Numbered from the stretch's first letter, positions 17,064-27,610 are shown. The stretch: DNA of 64,000 bases from Aequorivita marisscotiae (GCF_029814825.1 NZ_CP122379.1:1488001-1552000); one strand, 5' to 3'. Made by a program: numbers and translations. The notes: generated from the letters alone by a model not told the origin.

Positions 17064-17942
17064 ATGACAATACTAGACGGAAAAAAAGTTTCAAACGACA
17101 TAAAAAATGAAATTGCTGCAGAAGTAGATAAAATGAAGGCCAACAGCGAAAAGGTGCCTCATCTTGCAGCAGTTATAGTAGGTAACGACGGGGCTAGCCT
17201 TACTTACGTTGGCAGTAAAGTTAGAGCTTGCGAACGTGTTGGTTTTGAATCTACCCTTATTAATTTGCCCGAGACTGTTAGCGAATTGGAGTTGTTAAAA
17301 ACAATTAAAGATTTAAACGAAGACGATGCAATAGATGGTTTTATTATTCAGCTTCCATTGCCGCCTCAAATTGATACACAGAAAGTACTTTTAACTGTAG
17401 ATCCTTCAAAAGATGTAGATGGATTTCATCCCGAAAACTTCGGCAAAATGGCTCTGGATATGAGTACATTTATTCCCGCAACCCCTTTCGGGATATTAGA
17501 ATTGCTTCAACGATACGAAGTAGATACCAAAGGCAAACACACGGTTGTTATCGGGAGAAGCCATATTGTAGGTCGCCCCATGAGTATTTTGATGAGTCGT
17601 AGAGGGTGGCCGGGAAACAGTACTGTAACGCTTACCCATAGCAATACAAAAAACATTGCGCAGATAACTACGCAAGCAGATATTATTATTTCGGCATTGG
17701 GGGTTCCCAATTTCTTAAAGGCCGAAATGGTCAAAGACGATGCAGTTATTATTGACGTTGGAATTACGCGAGTTGAAGATCCAACGCATCCAAAAGGGTA
17801 TGTAATTACTGGCGATGTAGATTTTGAAAATGTGAGCAAAAAAGCGTCTTTTATAACGCCCGTTCCGGGTGGCGTAGGGCCAATGACCATTGCCATGCTT
17901 TTAAAAAATACATTGCTTGCAAGAGAACAGCGAAAGGCTTAA
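17064..17942 (+). CDS. folD: Bifunctional methylenetetrahydrofolate dehydrogenase/cyclohydrolase
   Basis: 292 residues. The catalytic signature TYVGSKVRACERVGF contains the active Lys and Tyr. Further family blocks are IIQLPLPPQID, DVDGFHPENFGKMAL, the NADP-binding IGRSHIVGRPMSIL, and the closing PVPGGVGPMTIAMLLKNT. It interconverts 5,10-methylene-THF and 10-formyl-THF in one-carbon metabolism. The final four bases overlap the end of the convergent gene on the minus strand. It starts right after the inverted repeat of the preceding inserted gene, so any ffh-folD co-transcription would run through that insertion. Confidence 0.97.
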   Translation: MTILDGKKVSNDIKNEIAAEVDKMKANSEKVPHLAAVIVGNDGASLTYVGSKVRACERVGFESTLINLPETVSELELLKTIKDLNEDDAIDGFIIQLPLPPQIDTQKVLLTVDPSKDVDGFHPENFGKMALDMSTFIPATPFGILELLQRYEVDTKGKHTVVIGRSHIVGRPMSILMSRRGWPGNSTVTLTHSNTKNIAQITTQADIIISALGVPNFLKAEMVKDDAVIIDVGITRVEDPTHPKGYVITGDVDFENVSKKASFITPVPGGVGPMTIAMLLKNTLLAREQRKA

Positions 17943-18379
17943 GCTTCTTTTTCTTCAGCTAAGCGCCAATCTAGATACTTGTGTAAATCGGTTTCTATCC
18001 ATCCCATTCCAATAGAAAGAACAGCCAAATCGTCAATATAACCAACGCCTGGAATAAAATCTGGAACTAAATCCATTGGGTTTAATATGTAAAGTAAGGC
18101 TACCGCTACCGTTGCAATGGTAAACCAAGGCATATTTGGATAGGTGCCGTTTTTTACGTCTTTTAACATTGCGAACATGATTTTTCCAAGTTCTTTATAT
18201 TTTTTCAACGGACTGGCGCTACTCAATTTCTTTGAAATGGCTTCTTCATTATCCATTACCAATTCAACATCTTCATCTTTTATTTTTGTGACTTTTTCTT
18301 CCACAAAATCTTCGTTTACCTTAGAGTCCATCATAGCAATGTTAGACGATTTCTTATTTTTCTTTTTTCCGAAAAGCAT
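17939..18379 (-). CDS. YkvA-family membrane protein (DUF1232)
   Basis: 146 residues. The N-terminal half is charged and probably cytosolic (Lys-rich with an acidic middle). From about residue 75 the DUF1232 core appears: a membrane segment FTIATVAVALLYILNPMDLVPDFIPGVGYIDDLAVL with the hallmark NPMDLVPDFIPG. The function of the family is not known. It has been noted in toxin-antitoxin-like or stress contexts, but nothing here tells. The stop codon overlaps the end of folD by four bases tail to tail. Confidence 0.85.
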   Translation of the reverse strand: MLFGKKKNKKSSNIAMMDSKVNEDFVEEKVTKIKDEDVELVMDNEEAISKKLSSASPLKKYKELGKIMFAMLKDVKNGTYPNMPWFTIATVAVALLYILNPMDLVPDFIPGVGYIDDLAVLSIGMGWIETDLHKYLDWRLAEEKEA

Positions 18380-18496
18380 ACGTTTTTATTTTTTCTGTTT
18401 TAAAAGTAATTAATTGTAAACCGAATACTTTTAAAATTTTGTTATAAATACTTTACGAGCAATTATATTTTAAAAATTGTGACTTAAAATGAAATT

Positions 18497-19537
18497 TTAG
18501 AGTTTTTCTTCTGAATCGTAAACATCGGTTTTTCCGTATTCTGTTCTGTAAATTCTAACGATAACCATAAAGAGGCTTATGAGCAGTGGCCCAAATATTA
18601 ACCCGATGAAGCCAAACAATGGAACGCCCACAATTACTCCTATTAAGGTAACTAAAGGATGTACATTATCTAACTTTTTGAGTACATAAAGACGAATAAT
18701 GTTATCTGTTGAACCTACTACTACAAAGCCATAAACAAGTATCCCCCATGCCTGAAAATCGTGGCCGGTTGAAAGTGTAAGAACGAAAACCGGAAGAATT
18801 CCCACCAAAGTTCCAACAAAGGGAATCATACTGCCAATAGTAACAATTACGAACCAAAAGAAAGGATCCGCAATACCAAAAATCAAAAAGCCTATTAAGG
18901 CTACGAATCCCTGTGCTATGGCAACCAACGGAATTCCCAAGGCATTTGAACGCACCATGGCCTGAACTTCTATGCCTATCTCTTTTAAGTTGCCCCTGTC
19001 CATTGGGATGTATTCTTTTAAAGAAGCTCTTAAATCTTTGCGATTGGTTAGCATGTAATAGAGCATAAAATACATAAGCCCGATGGCGATAAACGCATTA
19101 AAGGTACCTCCTGCCAGACTTTGTAGATTTTCTGAAAGCCAACCCGTTATGGCAGAGGGGTCTATTTGTGAATTAAGATCGTAACCTACGCTGTCTTCAA
19201 TCTTGCCTAATTGTTCCTTTAGTGCTCTGATTACGGCTGCCGAATTTTGTACGGCATCGCCAATTTTATTTGTAAGCATTAAGATTATACCTGCAATGGG
19301 TATAAGAATGCCAACAAACGATAAAAACATTAAAAATGCGGCGGCTAACGAAGAATTCCACTTTTTAACTTTCACCAACTTGGTCATCCATTTGCGCATT
19401 AAAACATAAATCGTGATAGCTCCTAAAACCCCCGTTAGATATGGTAATAGCTCTCTAAAAATAAGACTGCCCATAAATAAAATGAGCAGGATTACAAATA
19501 TTTGACGAATAATTTGTGGTGGTATTTGCTTGTTCAT
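18497..19537 (-). CDS. AI-2E family transporter
   Basis: 346 residues with about eight membrane helices and the central soluble stretch typical of PF01594. Recognisable parts are GLMYFMLYYMLTNRKDLR, the IPMDRG region, and the late PFVGTLVGILPVFVL and VHPLVTLIGVIVGVPLFGFIGLIFGPLL segments, the latter being the family signature. Some members export autoinducer-2 or act as Na+/H+ antiporters, so the substrate here is open. The start codon overlaps the stop of the VOC gene (ATGA), so the two are translationally coupled. Confidence 0.9.
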   Translation of the reverse strand: MNKQIPPQIIRQIFVILLILFMGSLIFRELLPYLTGVLGAITIYVLMRKWMTKLVKVKKWNSSLAAAFLMFLSFVGILIPIAGIILMLTNKIGDAVQNSAAVIRALKEQLGKIEDSVGYDLNSQIDPSAITGWLSENLQSLAGGTFNAFIAIGLMYFMLYYMLTNRKDLRASLKEYIPMDRGNLKEIGIEVQAMVRSNALGIPLVAIAQGFVALIGFLIFGIADPFFWFVIVTIGSMIPFVGTLVGILPVFVLTLSTGHDFQAWGILVYGFVVVGSTDNIIRLYVLKKLDNVHPLVTLIGVIVGVPLFGFIGLIFGPLLISLFMVIVRIYRTEYGKTDVYDSEEKL

Positions 19538-19962
19538 TTTGCGAATAATTGGGTTGCGTTTGAAAAAGCTTTAAACTCCAAAGCATTTCCTGCAGGATCT
19601 TTAAAAAACATGGTGGCCTGTTCGCCAACTTGTCCTTTAAATCGTATATATGGTTCAAGGATGAAGGTAATGTTTTTTTGAATTAGTTTTTCAGAAAATA
19701 CCTTAAAGGTTTCCATATCCAGCACAACCCCAAAATGGGGAACGGGCACTTGTTTACCATCAACAGGGTTTGCCGATTTGTATTCCTGGACGACCGTATC
19801 CTTTAAATGAATGACTAGCTGATGTCCGAAAAAATTGAAATCAACCCAATGATCGCTACTGCGTCCTTCAGTAAGTTCTAGTGTATTTTTATAAAAGTCG
19901 CGACAGCGTTCTAGATTATCTACCGGAATTGCGAGATGGAAAGGCCGTAGTGTATGGGTCAT
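19534..19962 (-). CDS. VOC-family (glyoxalase-like) protein
   Basis: 142 residues with two beta-alpha-beta-beta-beta repeats. The first contains FHLAIPVDNLERCRDFY (His near residue 8), FNFFGHQLVIHL and VPHFGVVLD; the second ends with FFKDPAGNALEFKAF. The His and Glu at these places are the usual metal ligands of vicinal-oxygen-chelate enzymes. The reaction cannot be told; members include glyoxalases, dioxygenases and resistance proteins. It overlaps both neighbours: its start shares a base with the upstream stop (TAATG) and its stop overlaps the AI-2E start. This is one tight operon. Confidence 0.88.
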   Translation of the reverse strand: MTHTLRPFHLAIPVDNLERCRDFYKNTLELTEGRSSDHWVDFNFFGHQLVIHLKDTVVQEYKSANPVDGKQVPVPHFGVVLDMETFKVFSEKLIQKNITFILEPYIRFKGQVGEQATMFFKDPAGNALEFKAFSNATQLFAK

Positions 19963-20201
19963 TAATTGTTTCTTAATGCGTGGATTAATTCTTTTTTATT
20001 CATCTTTGATCGGCCTTCAATTCCAACATTCTTAGCCTGTTCGTACAGCTCATTTTTGGTCCATTCTTCATAGGGTTCAGATTTTCCGCCCTTTTTTCCG
20101 GCATTTTCAGTATTAGCAATACGAGCGGCTTTTTCTTTACTATACCCTTTATCGCGAAGTGCTTCGTATTGGTCTTCGTTTTTAATTCTTGAATCTGGCA
20201 T
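19962..20201 (-). CDS. Rho_N-like small basic protein (DUF7218 type)
   Basis: About 79 residues. The start is placed at the ATG at 20201 (MPDSRIKNEDQYEAL). The first half, EALRDKGYSKEKAARIANT followed by a Gly-Lys-Lys-Gly-Gly-Lys linker, is common to small stress-type proteins. The second half, WTKNELYEQAKNVGIEGRS and MNKKELIHALRN, is a Rho-N-like (SAP-like) helix-extended-helix that often binds nucleic acid. It is the second gene of the four-gene operon and overlaps the VOC start by one base. Confidence 0.8.
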   Translation of the reverse strand: MPDSRIKNEDQYEALRDKGYSKEKAARIANTENAGKKGGKSEPYEEWTKNELYEQAKNVGIEGRSKMNKKELIHALRNN

Positions 20202-20220
20202 AACAGTTTTTTTAAAAAAT

Positions 20221-20248
20221 AAAACCTTTTGCACAGCAAAAGGCTTTT
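20221..20248 (-). terminator. Hairpin downstream of small membrane gene
   Basis: On the minus strand AGCCTTTTGC pairs with GCAAAAGGTT, followed by a T-rich tract. It lies between the stop of the small membrane protein and the start of the Rho_N-like gene, so it may partly uncouple the two genes. Confidence 0.6.
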
Positions 20249-20263
20249 AATATTTATTGATTA

Positions 20264-20449
20264 TTATGTTTGGTCTGTGTCTTTTTTATTTTTTAGCAAA
20301 CCAATTCCGGCGAAGAAGAAAACTATTCCGAGAATAATTAGTGCCCATGGGCTCATGCCAACTTCCATACTGCCAAATACGCTCAGTATCCCTAGAATAA
20401 GGCCTATTCCGCCTGCAATGGTTAAAATAAATCCTAAAATCTTAATCAT
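20264..20449 (-). CDS. Small two-helix membrane protein
   Basis: 61 residues made almost entirely of two transmembrane helices (about residues 4-24 and 33-52) separated by a short loop with GSMEVGMSP, and ending in a charged tail KNKKDTDQT. Short proteins of this type (DUF3185-like) are widespread in Bacteroidota, but I cannot name a role. It is upstream of the Rho_N-like, VOC and AI-2E genes on the same strand, separated by a hairpin. Confidence 0.72.
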   Translation of the reverse strand: MIKILGFILTIAGGIGLILGILSVFGSMEVGMSPWALIILGIVFFFAGIGLLKNKKDTDQT

Positions 20450-20538
20450 AATTTAATTGTTTTGATGGTTAACTAGATTAAAATTAAAGGAAAAGGTTTG
20501 TTCAGTAATGAACCTTAACAAAATCTTTGCAGGAAAAT

Positions 20539-21102
20539 CTATTCGGTAGAAGGTTCCCAGCCAATCATAAAATATTTAATTGGAGCCTCATCAGGAATTT
20601 GATTAGCTTCTACTTCTAGATTCATATCGTAACGGAGTTCTTCCGAAAGGCTTTTTTTATCAATGGTTAAATACACGTCAGTTTCCTTTAAAAATATAAC
20701 CACAGCGTTAATTGTTGTTTCTATATTGTCTATGGTGTAATTGGCCTTTACATCTTTAAAAGTACTTGCGGTAGATAAGCCTTTATCAGTTTTATAACGA
20801 GGATCCAAAACCTGAATATTGGTTATGGGTGAATTAGGATCGTTTTCCTTTTGAGGTGAAAGCAGTAATAATTGTTTTCCGCCATTTTCATAAATTGCAA
20901 CTTCACCTTGAGTTTCGAGAGCATTGGGCGAGGAATTTATCTTTACAATAGAATCTGAGGCAAAAATTGAATCTACCTGCTTTATTTTAATTTCCTTGGT
21001 TAAATTGCCAATGGCGCCATTTTGAATTAAAAATGGATCACTGTCTTCTCCACATTGAATAAAAGCGAGGCTAACAAGGGCTATAATCAGTAGTTTTTTC
21101 AT
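20539..21102 (-). CDS. Lipoprotein of unknown function
   Basis: 187 residues. The signal MKKLLIIALVSLAFIQC ends in a lipobox with Cys17. The mature part is acidic and shows no known motif. Segments such as IYENGGKQLLLLSPQ and IDNIETTINAVVIFLKE look like beta strands alternating with loops. The C-terminal YFMIGWEPSTE is reminiscent of small Flavobacteriia lipoproteins. It is probably attached to the cell envelope. Single gene; 66 bases separate it from the stop of the HerA-like gene. Confidence 0.75.
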   Translation of the reverse strand: MKKLLIIALVSLAFIQCGEDSDPFLIQNGAIGNLTKEIKIKQVDSIFASDSIVKINSSPNALETQGEVAIYENGGKQLLLLSPQKENDPNSPITNIQVLDPRYKTDKGLSTASTFKDVKANYTIDNIETTINAVVIFLKETDVYLTIDKKSLSEELRYDMNLEVEANQIPDEAPIKYFMIGWEPSTE

Positions 21103-21167
21103 TGTATTTTTTATTTCTATTAATTGTTAAATATTTGATTGATATGTGTGGATAAAACGACGTAAAG

Positions 21168-22703
21168 TTACCGCATCATTTTCCCCAATATCCCTAATAC
21201 ACTACGTATTACGGTAGGACTGGAGAGGGTTTTTATCCACGGATTTACAGTGCTTCGTCGGCGAGAGGTGCTTCGTCTATTGCTAGAAGTACTTTTTCTG
21301 GCGGCTTCTTTTTCTTTTTCAGCTTTTTCTTTTGCTTCTTCGCGATTTGCTTCTTCAATTTTCTCTGTTAGCATTTCATAGGCGCTTCTGCGATCTATAA
21401 CTTCGTTGTATTTCGGAATTAATTTCGACGTATTTAATAGGCTTTTTAATTCCGTATCTGTTAAAATATCCATACGGCTCATGGGTGCCCGGAGCATAGT
21501 GCGTGCCAGAGGCGTTGGAATTCCCTTTTCGTTTAGGGCGCTAATTAATGCTTCTCCAATTCCCAAAGAAGTTAAAACTTCGTCGGTTTTATAATATTCT
21601 GAAATAGGATAGTTCTCGGCAGTAAGCTTAATTGCTTTTCTGTCTTTTGCCGTGAATGCGCGGAGGGCATGTTGAATTTTTAACCCGAGTTGACTCAGCA
21701 CTGCGTCTGGAACATCTGTTGGGTTTTGCGTTACAAAATAGAGCCCCACACCTTTAGAACGTATAAGTTTTACAATACTTTCAATTTGGTCCAGTAACGA
21801 ACTGCTCGCTTGGTTAAATATTAAATGGGCTTCGTCTATAAATATAACGAGCTCTGGCCTGCCGCTATCACCCTGTTCGGGGAAAGTTGCATAAATTTCT
21901 GCCAACAGGCTGAGCATAAATGTTGAAAAAAGTTTTGGCCTATCCTGGATATCGGTTAAACGAATAATGTTTATAAAGCCTCTTCCGTTTTCATCTATTC
22001 GAAGCAAATCGTCCGTATTAAACGATTTTTCGCCAAAAAACAAATCGGCGCCTTGCTGTTCTAATTCAACTATTTTTCGAAGAATTGCACCGGTGGAAGA
22101 AGATGAAATCCTGCCGTATTCGCTCGCAAATTCTTCTTTGCCTTCATCGGTGGTGTACTGTAATATTTTTTTGAAATCTTTTAAATCCAGTAACGGCATT
22201 TTGTGGTCGTCACAATATTTAAAAATTACCGAAACAATGCCCGATTGTACGTCGCTCAAATCTAAAATTCTGGAAAGTAAAACAGGGCCAAATTCACTAA
22301 CGGTTGCACGAAGGCGAACGCCATCTTGGTCTGACAGGGTTAATACTTCAACTGGAAAGTTTTTTGCTTCAAACGGAAAACCTATTGCATTATGGCGCTC
22401 CTGGATTTTTGGATGGTCTGCACCCGGTTGCGCAATTCCGCTAAGATCGCCTTTTATATCCATCAACAATACTGGAATTCCTTTGTCAGAAAGGTTTTCT
22501 GCAATAATTTGAAGGGTTTTGGTTTTTCCAGTTCCAGTAGCACCCGCAATGAGCCCGTGACGGTTTAAAGTTTTTAACGGAACTTTTACATAAGCATCTT
22601 TTACAGTTTCGCCGTTGAGCATTGCGGCACCGAGATTTATGTAGTCTCCTTTGGTTTTATAACCATCGTTGATATAATCAAAAAAAACCTGTTTGTCTGC
22701 CAT
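21168..22703 (-). CDS. HerA-like helicase/ATPase (DUF853)
   Basis: About 511 residues. The start is the ATG at 22703 (MADKQVFFDYIN), because the longer frame upstream is AT-rich DNA that also carries the promoter. Walker A is GATGTGKTKTLQ and Walker B is LVIFIDEAHLIF, followed by the sensor VTQNPTDVPDAVLSQLG; these are hallmarks of the DUF853 branch of HerA/FtsK-type ATPases. The C-terminus is a charged coiled coil (Glu/Lys-rich, around residues 430-470) followed by an Arg/Ser-rich stretch. Proteins of this branch are predicted DNA-handling ATPases. No NurA nuclease partner is visible next to it. Confidence 0.88.
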   Translation of the reverse strand: MADKQVFFDYINDGYKTKGDYINLGAAMLNGETVKDAYVKVPLKTLNRHGLIAGATGTGKTKTLQIIAENLSDKGIPVLLMDIKGDLSGIAQPGADHPKIQERHNAIGFPFEAKNFPVEVLTLSDQDGVRLRATVSEFGPVLLSRILDLSDVQSGIVSVIFKYCDDHKMPLLDLKDFKKILQYTTDEGKEEFASEYGRISSSSTGAILRKIVELEQQGADLFFGEKSFNTDDLLRIDENGRGFINIIRLTDIQDRPKLFSTFMLSLLAEIYATFPEQGDSGRPELVIFIDEAHLIFNQASSSLLDQIESIVKLIRSKGVGLYFVTQNPTDVPDAVLSQLGLKIQHALRAFTAKDRKAIKLTAENYPISEYYKTDEVLTSLGIGEALISALNEKGIPTPLARTMLRAPMSRMDILTDTELKSLLNTSKLIPKYNEVIDRRSAYEMLTEKIEEANREEAKEKAEKEKEAARKSTSSNRRSTSRRRSTVNPWIKTLSSPTVIRSVLGILGKMMR

Positions 22704-22719
22704 GGAATTAAGTTTTGCG

Positions 22720-22727
22720 CAAAAGTA
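22720..22727 (-). promoter_or_regulatory. -7 box of HerA-like gene
   Basis: TACTTTTG on the minus strand fits TAnnTTTG and ends 17 bp before the ATG at 22703, which supports the short start chosen for that gene. Confidence 0.5.
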
Positions 22728-22916
22728 ACGAAATATAAATTCCAAATCTCTAAATACTAAATTTGAAATAAAAAACAAATTGAAATTTTTTTGAATCAGG
22801 TTACTTGTAACCAGCATTGAATAAATGTAACTGGCGTTTGTTTTTTAACTTTTTGCATATTCAAATTAATTTGCAATTTGGTGCCTGAGTTTCTGAGTTT
22901 TCAATTACAATTAAAG

Positions 22917-22924
22917 TATTTTTG
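22917..22924 (+). promoter_or_regulatory. -7 box of queE
   Basis: TATTTTTG fits TAnnTTTG exactly and is followed by only five bases before the queE ATG, so the transcript would be leaderless or nearly so. Confidence 0.6.
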
Positions 22925-22929
22925 CAGCG

Positions 22930-23559
22930 ATGACAGAAGAAGTTCAAAAATTGGTAAATAAAGGGGTTATGCTTCCGTTGATGGAAGAATTTTACACCAT
23001 TCAGGGCGAAGGTTTTCACAAAGGAACCGCCGCGTATTTTATTCGTGTTGGTGGTTGCGATGTAGGCTGCCATTGGTGCGATGTAAAAGAAAGTTGGGAT
23101 GCGGAATTACACCCGCCTACGCCCATAGGTCAGATTGTTGAAAATGCAGCAGAATATTCAAAAACAATTGTAATTACGGGAGGCGAGCCGCTTACTTGGA
23201 ATATGGACCCACTAACTAAGATGCTAAAAGCACAGGGAATGCAAATTCATATTGAAACTTCTGGCGCCTATAAATTAACAGGTACCTGGGATTGGATATG
23301 CCTTTCTCCCAAAAAAATGAAACTACCCACAGAAGCGGTCTATAAAGTTGCGAACGAACTGAAAGTAATTGTTTTTAACAAAGATGATTTTCGGTTTGCG
23401 GAAGAACAAGCTGCAAAAGTAAATGAAAACTGTATTTTGTACTTGCAGCCAGAGTGGAGCAAACGCGAAAAAATGAGTCCGTTAATTGTAGATTACGTCA
23501 TGCAAAACCCAAAATGGAAGGTTTCGTTACAAACGCATAAATATTTGAATATTCCGTAA
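22930..23559 (+). CDS. queE: 7-carboxy-7-deazaguanine synthase
   Basis: 209 residues. The radical-SAM cluster Cys are C43, C47 and C50 (CDVGCHWC, a CX3CX2C spacing). Nearby are the opening FYTIQGEGFHKGTAAYFIR and the later ITGGEPLTWN and IETSGAY, which are the QueE signature regions. It turns 6-carboxy-tetrahydropterin into 7-carboxy-7-deazaguanine for queuosine in tRNA. It is divergent from the HerA-like gene, and other queuosine genes are not in the window. Folate gene folE is 19 kb away and could supply the upstream pterin pathway. Confidence 0.95.
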   Translation: MTEEVQKLVNKGVMLPLMEEFYTIQGEGFHKGTAAYFIRVGGCDVGCHWCDVKESWDAELHPPTPIGQIVENAAEYSKTIVITGGEPLTWNMDPLTKMLKAQGMQIHIETSGAYKLTGTWDWICLSPKKMKLPTEAVYKVANELKVIVFNKDDFRFAEEQAAKVNENCILYLQPEWSKREKMSPLIVDYVMQNPKWKVSLQTHKYLNIP

Positions 23560-23570
23560 AAAACATTTAA

Positions 23571-23654
23571 TTCCCAAAACACAAATCCCAAATTTATAAT
23601 TTCGTGAATTTAGAGATTGTAATTTCTTTGGAATTTGGTGCTTGTGATTTGGAA
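23571..23654. repeat. Imperfect long inverted repeat (AAATCCCAAATT type)
   Basis: TTCCCAAAACACAAATCCCA (from 23571) is matched by the reverse complement of GGAATTTGGTGCTTGTGATT (from 23630), about 25 paired positions with a few mismatches and gaps around a roughly 33-base loop. It lies between the convergent genes queE and DUF2911. From memory, AT-rich repeats of this wording are frequent between genes in Flavobacteriia. Confidence 0.6.
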
Positions 23655-23679
23655 ATTGAAATTCCTTTTAAGAAAGTCC

Positions 23680-24222
23680 TCAGGCTTTTTTGAAAGGAAT
23701 TTCCACATAATGGTCGTCCCAACCAATTAATAGGGTTGTTCCGTTATTTTCGGGCCTAAATATCATAGATAATGATTCAATAGGGGCGGCGGCATCTTTG
23801 CATTCAACTGTTATTCTAGCCACGTCTTTTTCTTTTTTATAGCTATACGCACCCCAAACATTGGTGTCGCTATTAACAATAATAGTCCATTGGTCTTCGC
23901 CGGGTATGGTATAAAGTGTATATGTGCCGGGGGTTAAAGTGGTTTTACCAAATTTTAGCGGGGTATAAATAGTAAGTTCGGTAGCCTCATTTGCACCTGT
24001 TCTCCATACCTCATCATACGGTACCAAATCGCCAAATACATCACGTCCCTTTTTCTGGGGGCGGCTGTAAATTACTCTTGCAATTGGCGGACTATTTTTG
24101 TCGGGTCGTGCCATTGCAAGATCCATTGGCGAGGCGTCCATTTGTGGAAAACTCTGTGCATTTAGATTTTGAAAGGCGATAGAAAAGATTGCAAAGCAAC
24201 TAAATAGAAATATTTTTGTCAT
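23680..24222 (-). CDS. Secreted DUF2911 protein
   Basis: 180 residues with a signal peptide ending near residue 22 (NAQS). The mature part matches DUF2911: a conserved IARVIYSRPQKKGRDVFGDLVPYDEVWRTGANEAT block, then GTYTLYTIPGEDQWTIIVN, and a final strand with WDDHYVEIPF. Function of this periplasmic family is not known. A 306-bp gap (24223-24528) follows upstream and carries only the gyrB promoter. Confidence 0.88.
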   Translation of the reverse strand: MTKIFLFSCFAIFSIAFQNLNAQSFPQMDASPMDLAMARPDKNSPPIARVIYSRPQKKGRDVFGDLVPYDEVWRTGANEATELTIYTPLKFGKTTLTPGTYTLYTIPGEDQWTIIVNSDTNVWGAYSYKKEKDVARITVECKDAAAPIESLSMIFRPENNGTTLLIGWDDHYVEIPFKKA

Positions 24223-24481
24223 TGTTATTTGGTTTAAGAATGTTAGAAAAATACAACTTTATTGGAAATTCAAAAAATGAAATGTAATCCAATACTTGTC
24301 TTTTTAATTTTTAAATATTTTAAGTTAAAAACGTTTAATTGGTCGAAAATAATACACAACTATTACACCAAAATATGAAGCCGGTGCGAACCGCTTAAAA
24401 AAAGGCGTTTTTTCACAGATATTTGTTAATAACTTATCGCTTATAAATTACGCAAACCCTTAATTTTATTGGTGATTTGGT

Positions 24482-24489
24482 TATATTTG
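24482..24489 (+). promoter_or_regulatory. -7 box of gyrB
   Basis: TATATTTG matches TAnnTTTG and lies 39 bp before the gyrB ATG. Confidence 0.55.
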
Positions 24490-24525
24490 TTCGTTACGAA
24501 AAATACTGAAAATCATTCAAATTAA

Positions 24526-26469
<1,944 letters not shown>

Positions 26470-26489
26470 CTAAGTATATATACTTTTAA

Positions 26490-26526
26490 AGGCCCATTTC
26501 TGAATTATTTAGAAATGGGCTTTTTA
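26490..26526 (+). terminator. gyrB terminator
   Basis: A perfect 10-bp stem, GCCCATTTCT (26492-26501) with AGAAATGGGC (26511-26520), is followed by TTTTTA. It starts 23 bp after the gyrB stop. Confidence 0.85.
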
Positions 26527-26567
26527 GTTTTTAACCCTTTATTTTCATTATTTTAAGTAGATAATAG

Positions 26568-26575
26568 TACTTTTG
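26568..26575 (+). promoter_or_regulatory. -7 box of mdh
   Basis: TACTTTTG fits TAnnTTTG, giving a leader of about 80 nt that contains the hairpin at 26616-26633. Confidence 0.5.
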
Positions 26576-26615
26576 TGCTAAGCTTAAAATGAGCTATTAA
26601 ATAAACAATAACAGA

Positions 26616-26633
26616 TTCCCGCCTTCGCGGGAA
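26616..26633. repeat. Palindromic hairpin in mdh leader
   Basis: TTCCCGC-CTTC-GCGGGAA, seven perfect base pairs with a four-base loop, is GC-rich in an AT-rich surrounding. It sits 25 bp before the mdh start. Palindromes of the wording CCCGC-GCGGG are common interspersed repeats in Flavobacteriia, as I remember them. Confidence 0.7.
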
Positions 26634-26658
26634 ATACTTTAAACAATAAACATTTATT

Positions 26659-27585
26659 ATGAAAGTAACAGTTGTAGGAGCAGGTGCTGTTGGCGCAAGT
26701 TGTGCTGAGTACATTGCCATCAAGAATTTTGCAAGCGAAGTAGTTTTGTTGGACATTAAGGAAGGATTTGCCGAAGGAAAGGCGATGGACTTGATGCAGA
26801 CTGCTTCCTTAAACGGGTTCGACACAAAAATAACGGGCGTAACCAATGATTATTCAAAAACTGCAGAAAGCGATATTTGTGTAATCACTAGCGGAATTCC
26901 GCGAAAGCCGGGGATGACACGCGAAGAATTGATTGGAATTAATGCCGGCATTGTTAAGGATGTTTCTTCAAGCCTGGTTAAGCACTCTCCAAATACTATT
27001 ATAATTGTAGTGAGCAACCCGATGGATACTATGGCATATTTGGTTCATAAAACATCCGGATTAGATAAAAATAAAATTATTGGAATGGGTGGCGCATTAG
27101 ATAGCGCACGTTTTAAATATCGTTTAGCAGAGGCCTTGGGCGCTCCAATTAGTGATGTGGACGGAATGGTTATCGGTGGCCACAGCGATACGGGAATGGT
27201 TCCTTTAACGCGTTTGGCAACTAGAAATAGTGTGCCCGTTAGTAAATTTATTTCTGAAGAAAGATTAAATCAGGTAATGGAAGATACCAAAGTGGGTGGA
27301 GCTACGCTTACTAAATTATTGGGAACTTCGGCCTGGTACGCTCCGGGAGCAGCGGTTTCTGGTTTGGTACAAGCTATTGCGTGCGATCAAAAGAAAATGT
27401 TCCCTTGCTCGGTAATGCTTAATGGCGAGTACGGTTTAAAAGATATTTGTATTGGCGCTCCAGTTATTTTGGGTCGAAACGGTATTGAAAAAATAGTAGA
27501 ACTTGAATTAAGCGATGCTGAAAAAACACATATGAAACAAAGTGCTGAAGGCGTTCGTAAAACGAATGATTTGCTGGAACTTTAA
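26659..27585 (+). CDS. mdh: Malate dehydrogenase (NAD)
   Basis: 308 residues. The N-terminal Rossmann motif is VVGAGAVGASCAEY. The substrate-loop segment ITSGIPRKPGMTREEL carries the Arg pair typical of malate rather than lactate dehydrogenase. Also seen are IVVSNPMDTMAYLV, VIGGHSDTGMVPL with the catalytic His, and the closing YGLKDICIGAPVILGRNG. It catalyses the last step of the TCA cycle, malate to oxaloacetate. Placed between two strong hairpins, it is a single-gene unit. Confidence 0.97.
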   Translation: MKVTVVGAGAVGASCAEYIAIKNFASEVVLLDIKEGFAEGKAMDLMQTASLNGFDTKITGVTNDYSKTAESDICVITSGIPRKPGMTREELIGINAGIVKDVSSSLVKHSPNTIIIVVSNPMDTMAYLVHKTSGLDKNKIIGMGGALDSARFKYRLAEALGAPISDVDGMVIGGHSDTGMVPLTRLATRNSVPVSKFISEERLNQVMEDTKVGGATLTKLLGTSAWYAPGAAVSGLVQAIACDQKKMFPCSVMLNGEYGLKDICIGAPVILGRNGIEKIVELELSDAEKTHMKQSAEGVRKTNDLLEL

Positions 27586-27610
27586 TTTCAAGTTTAATTG
27601 AAAAATAATC

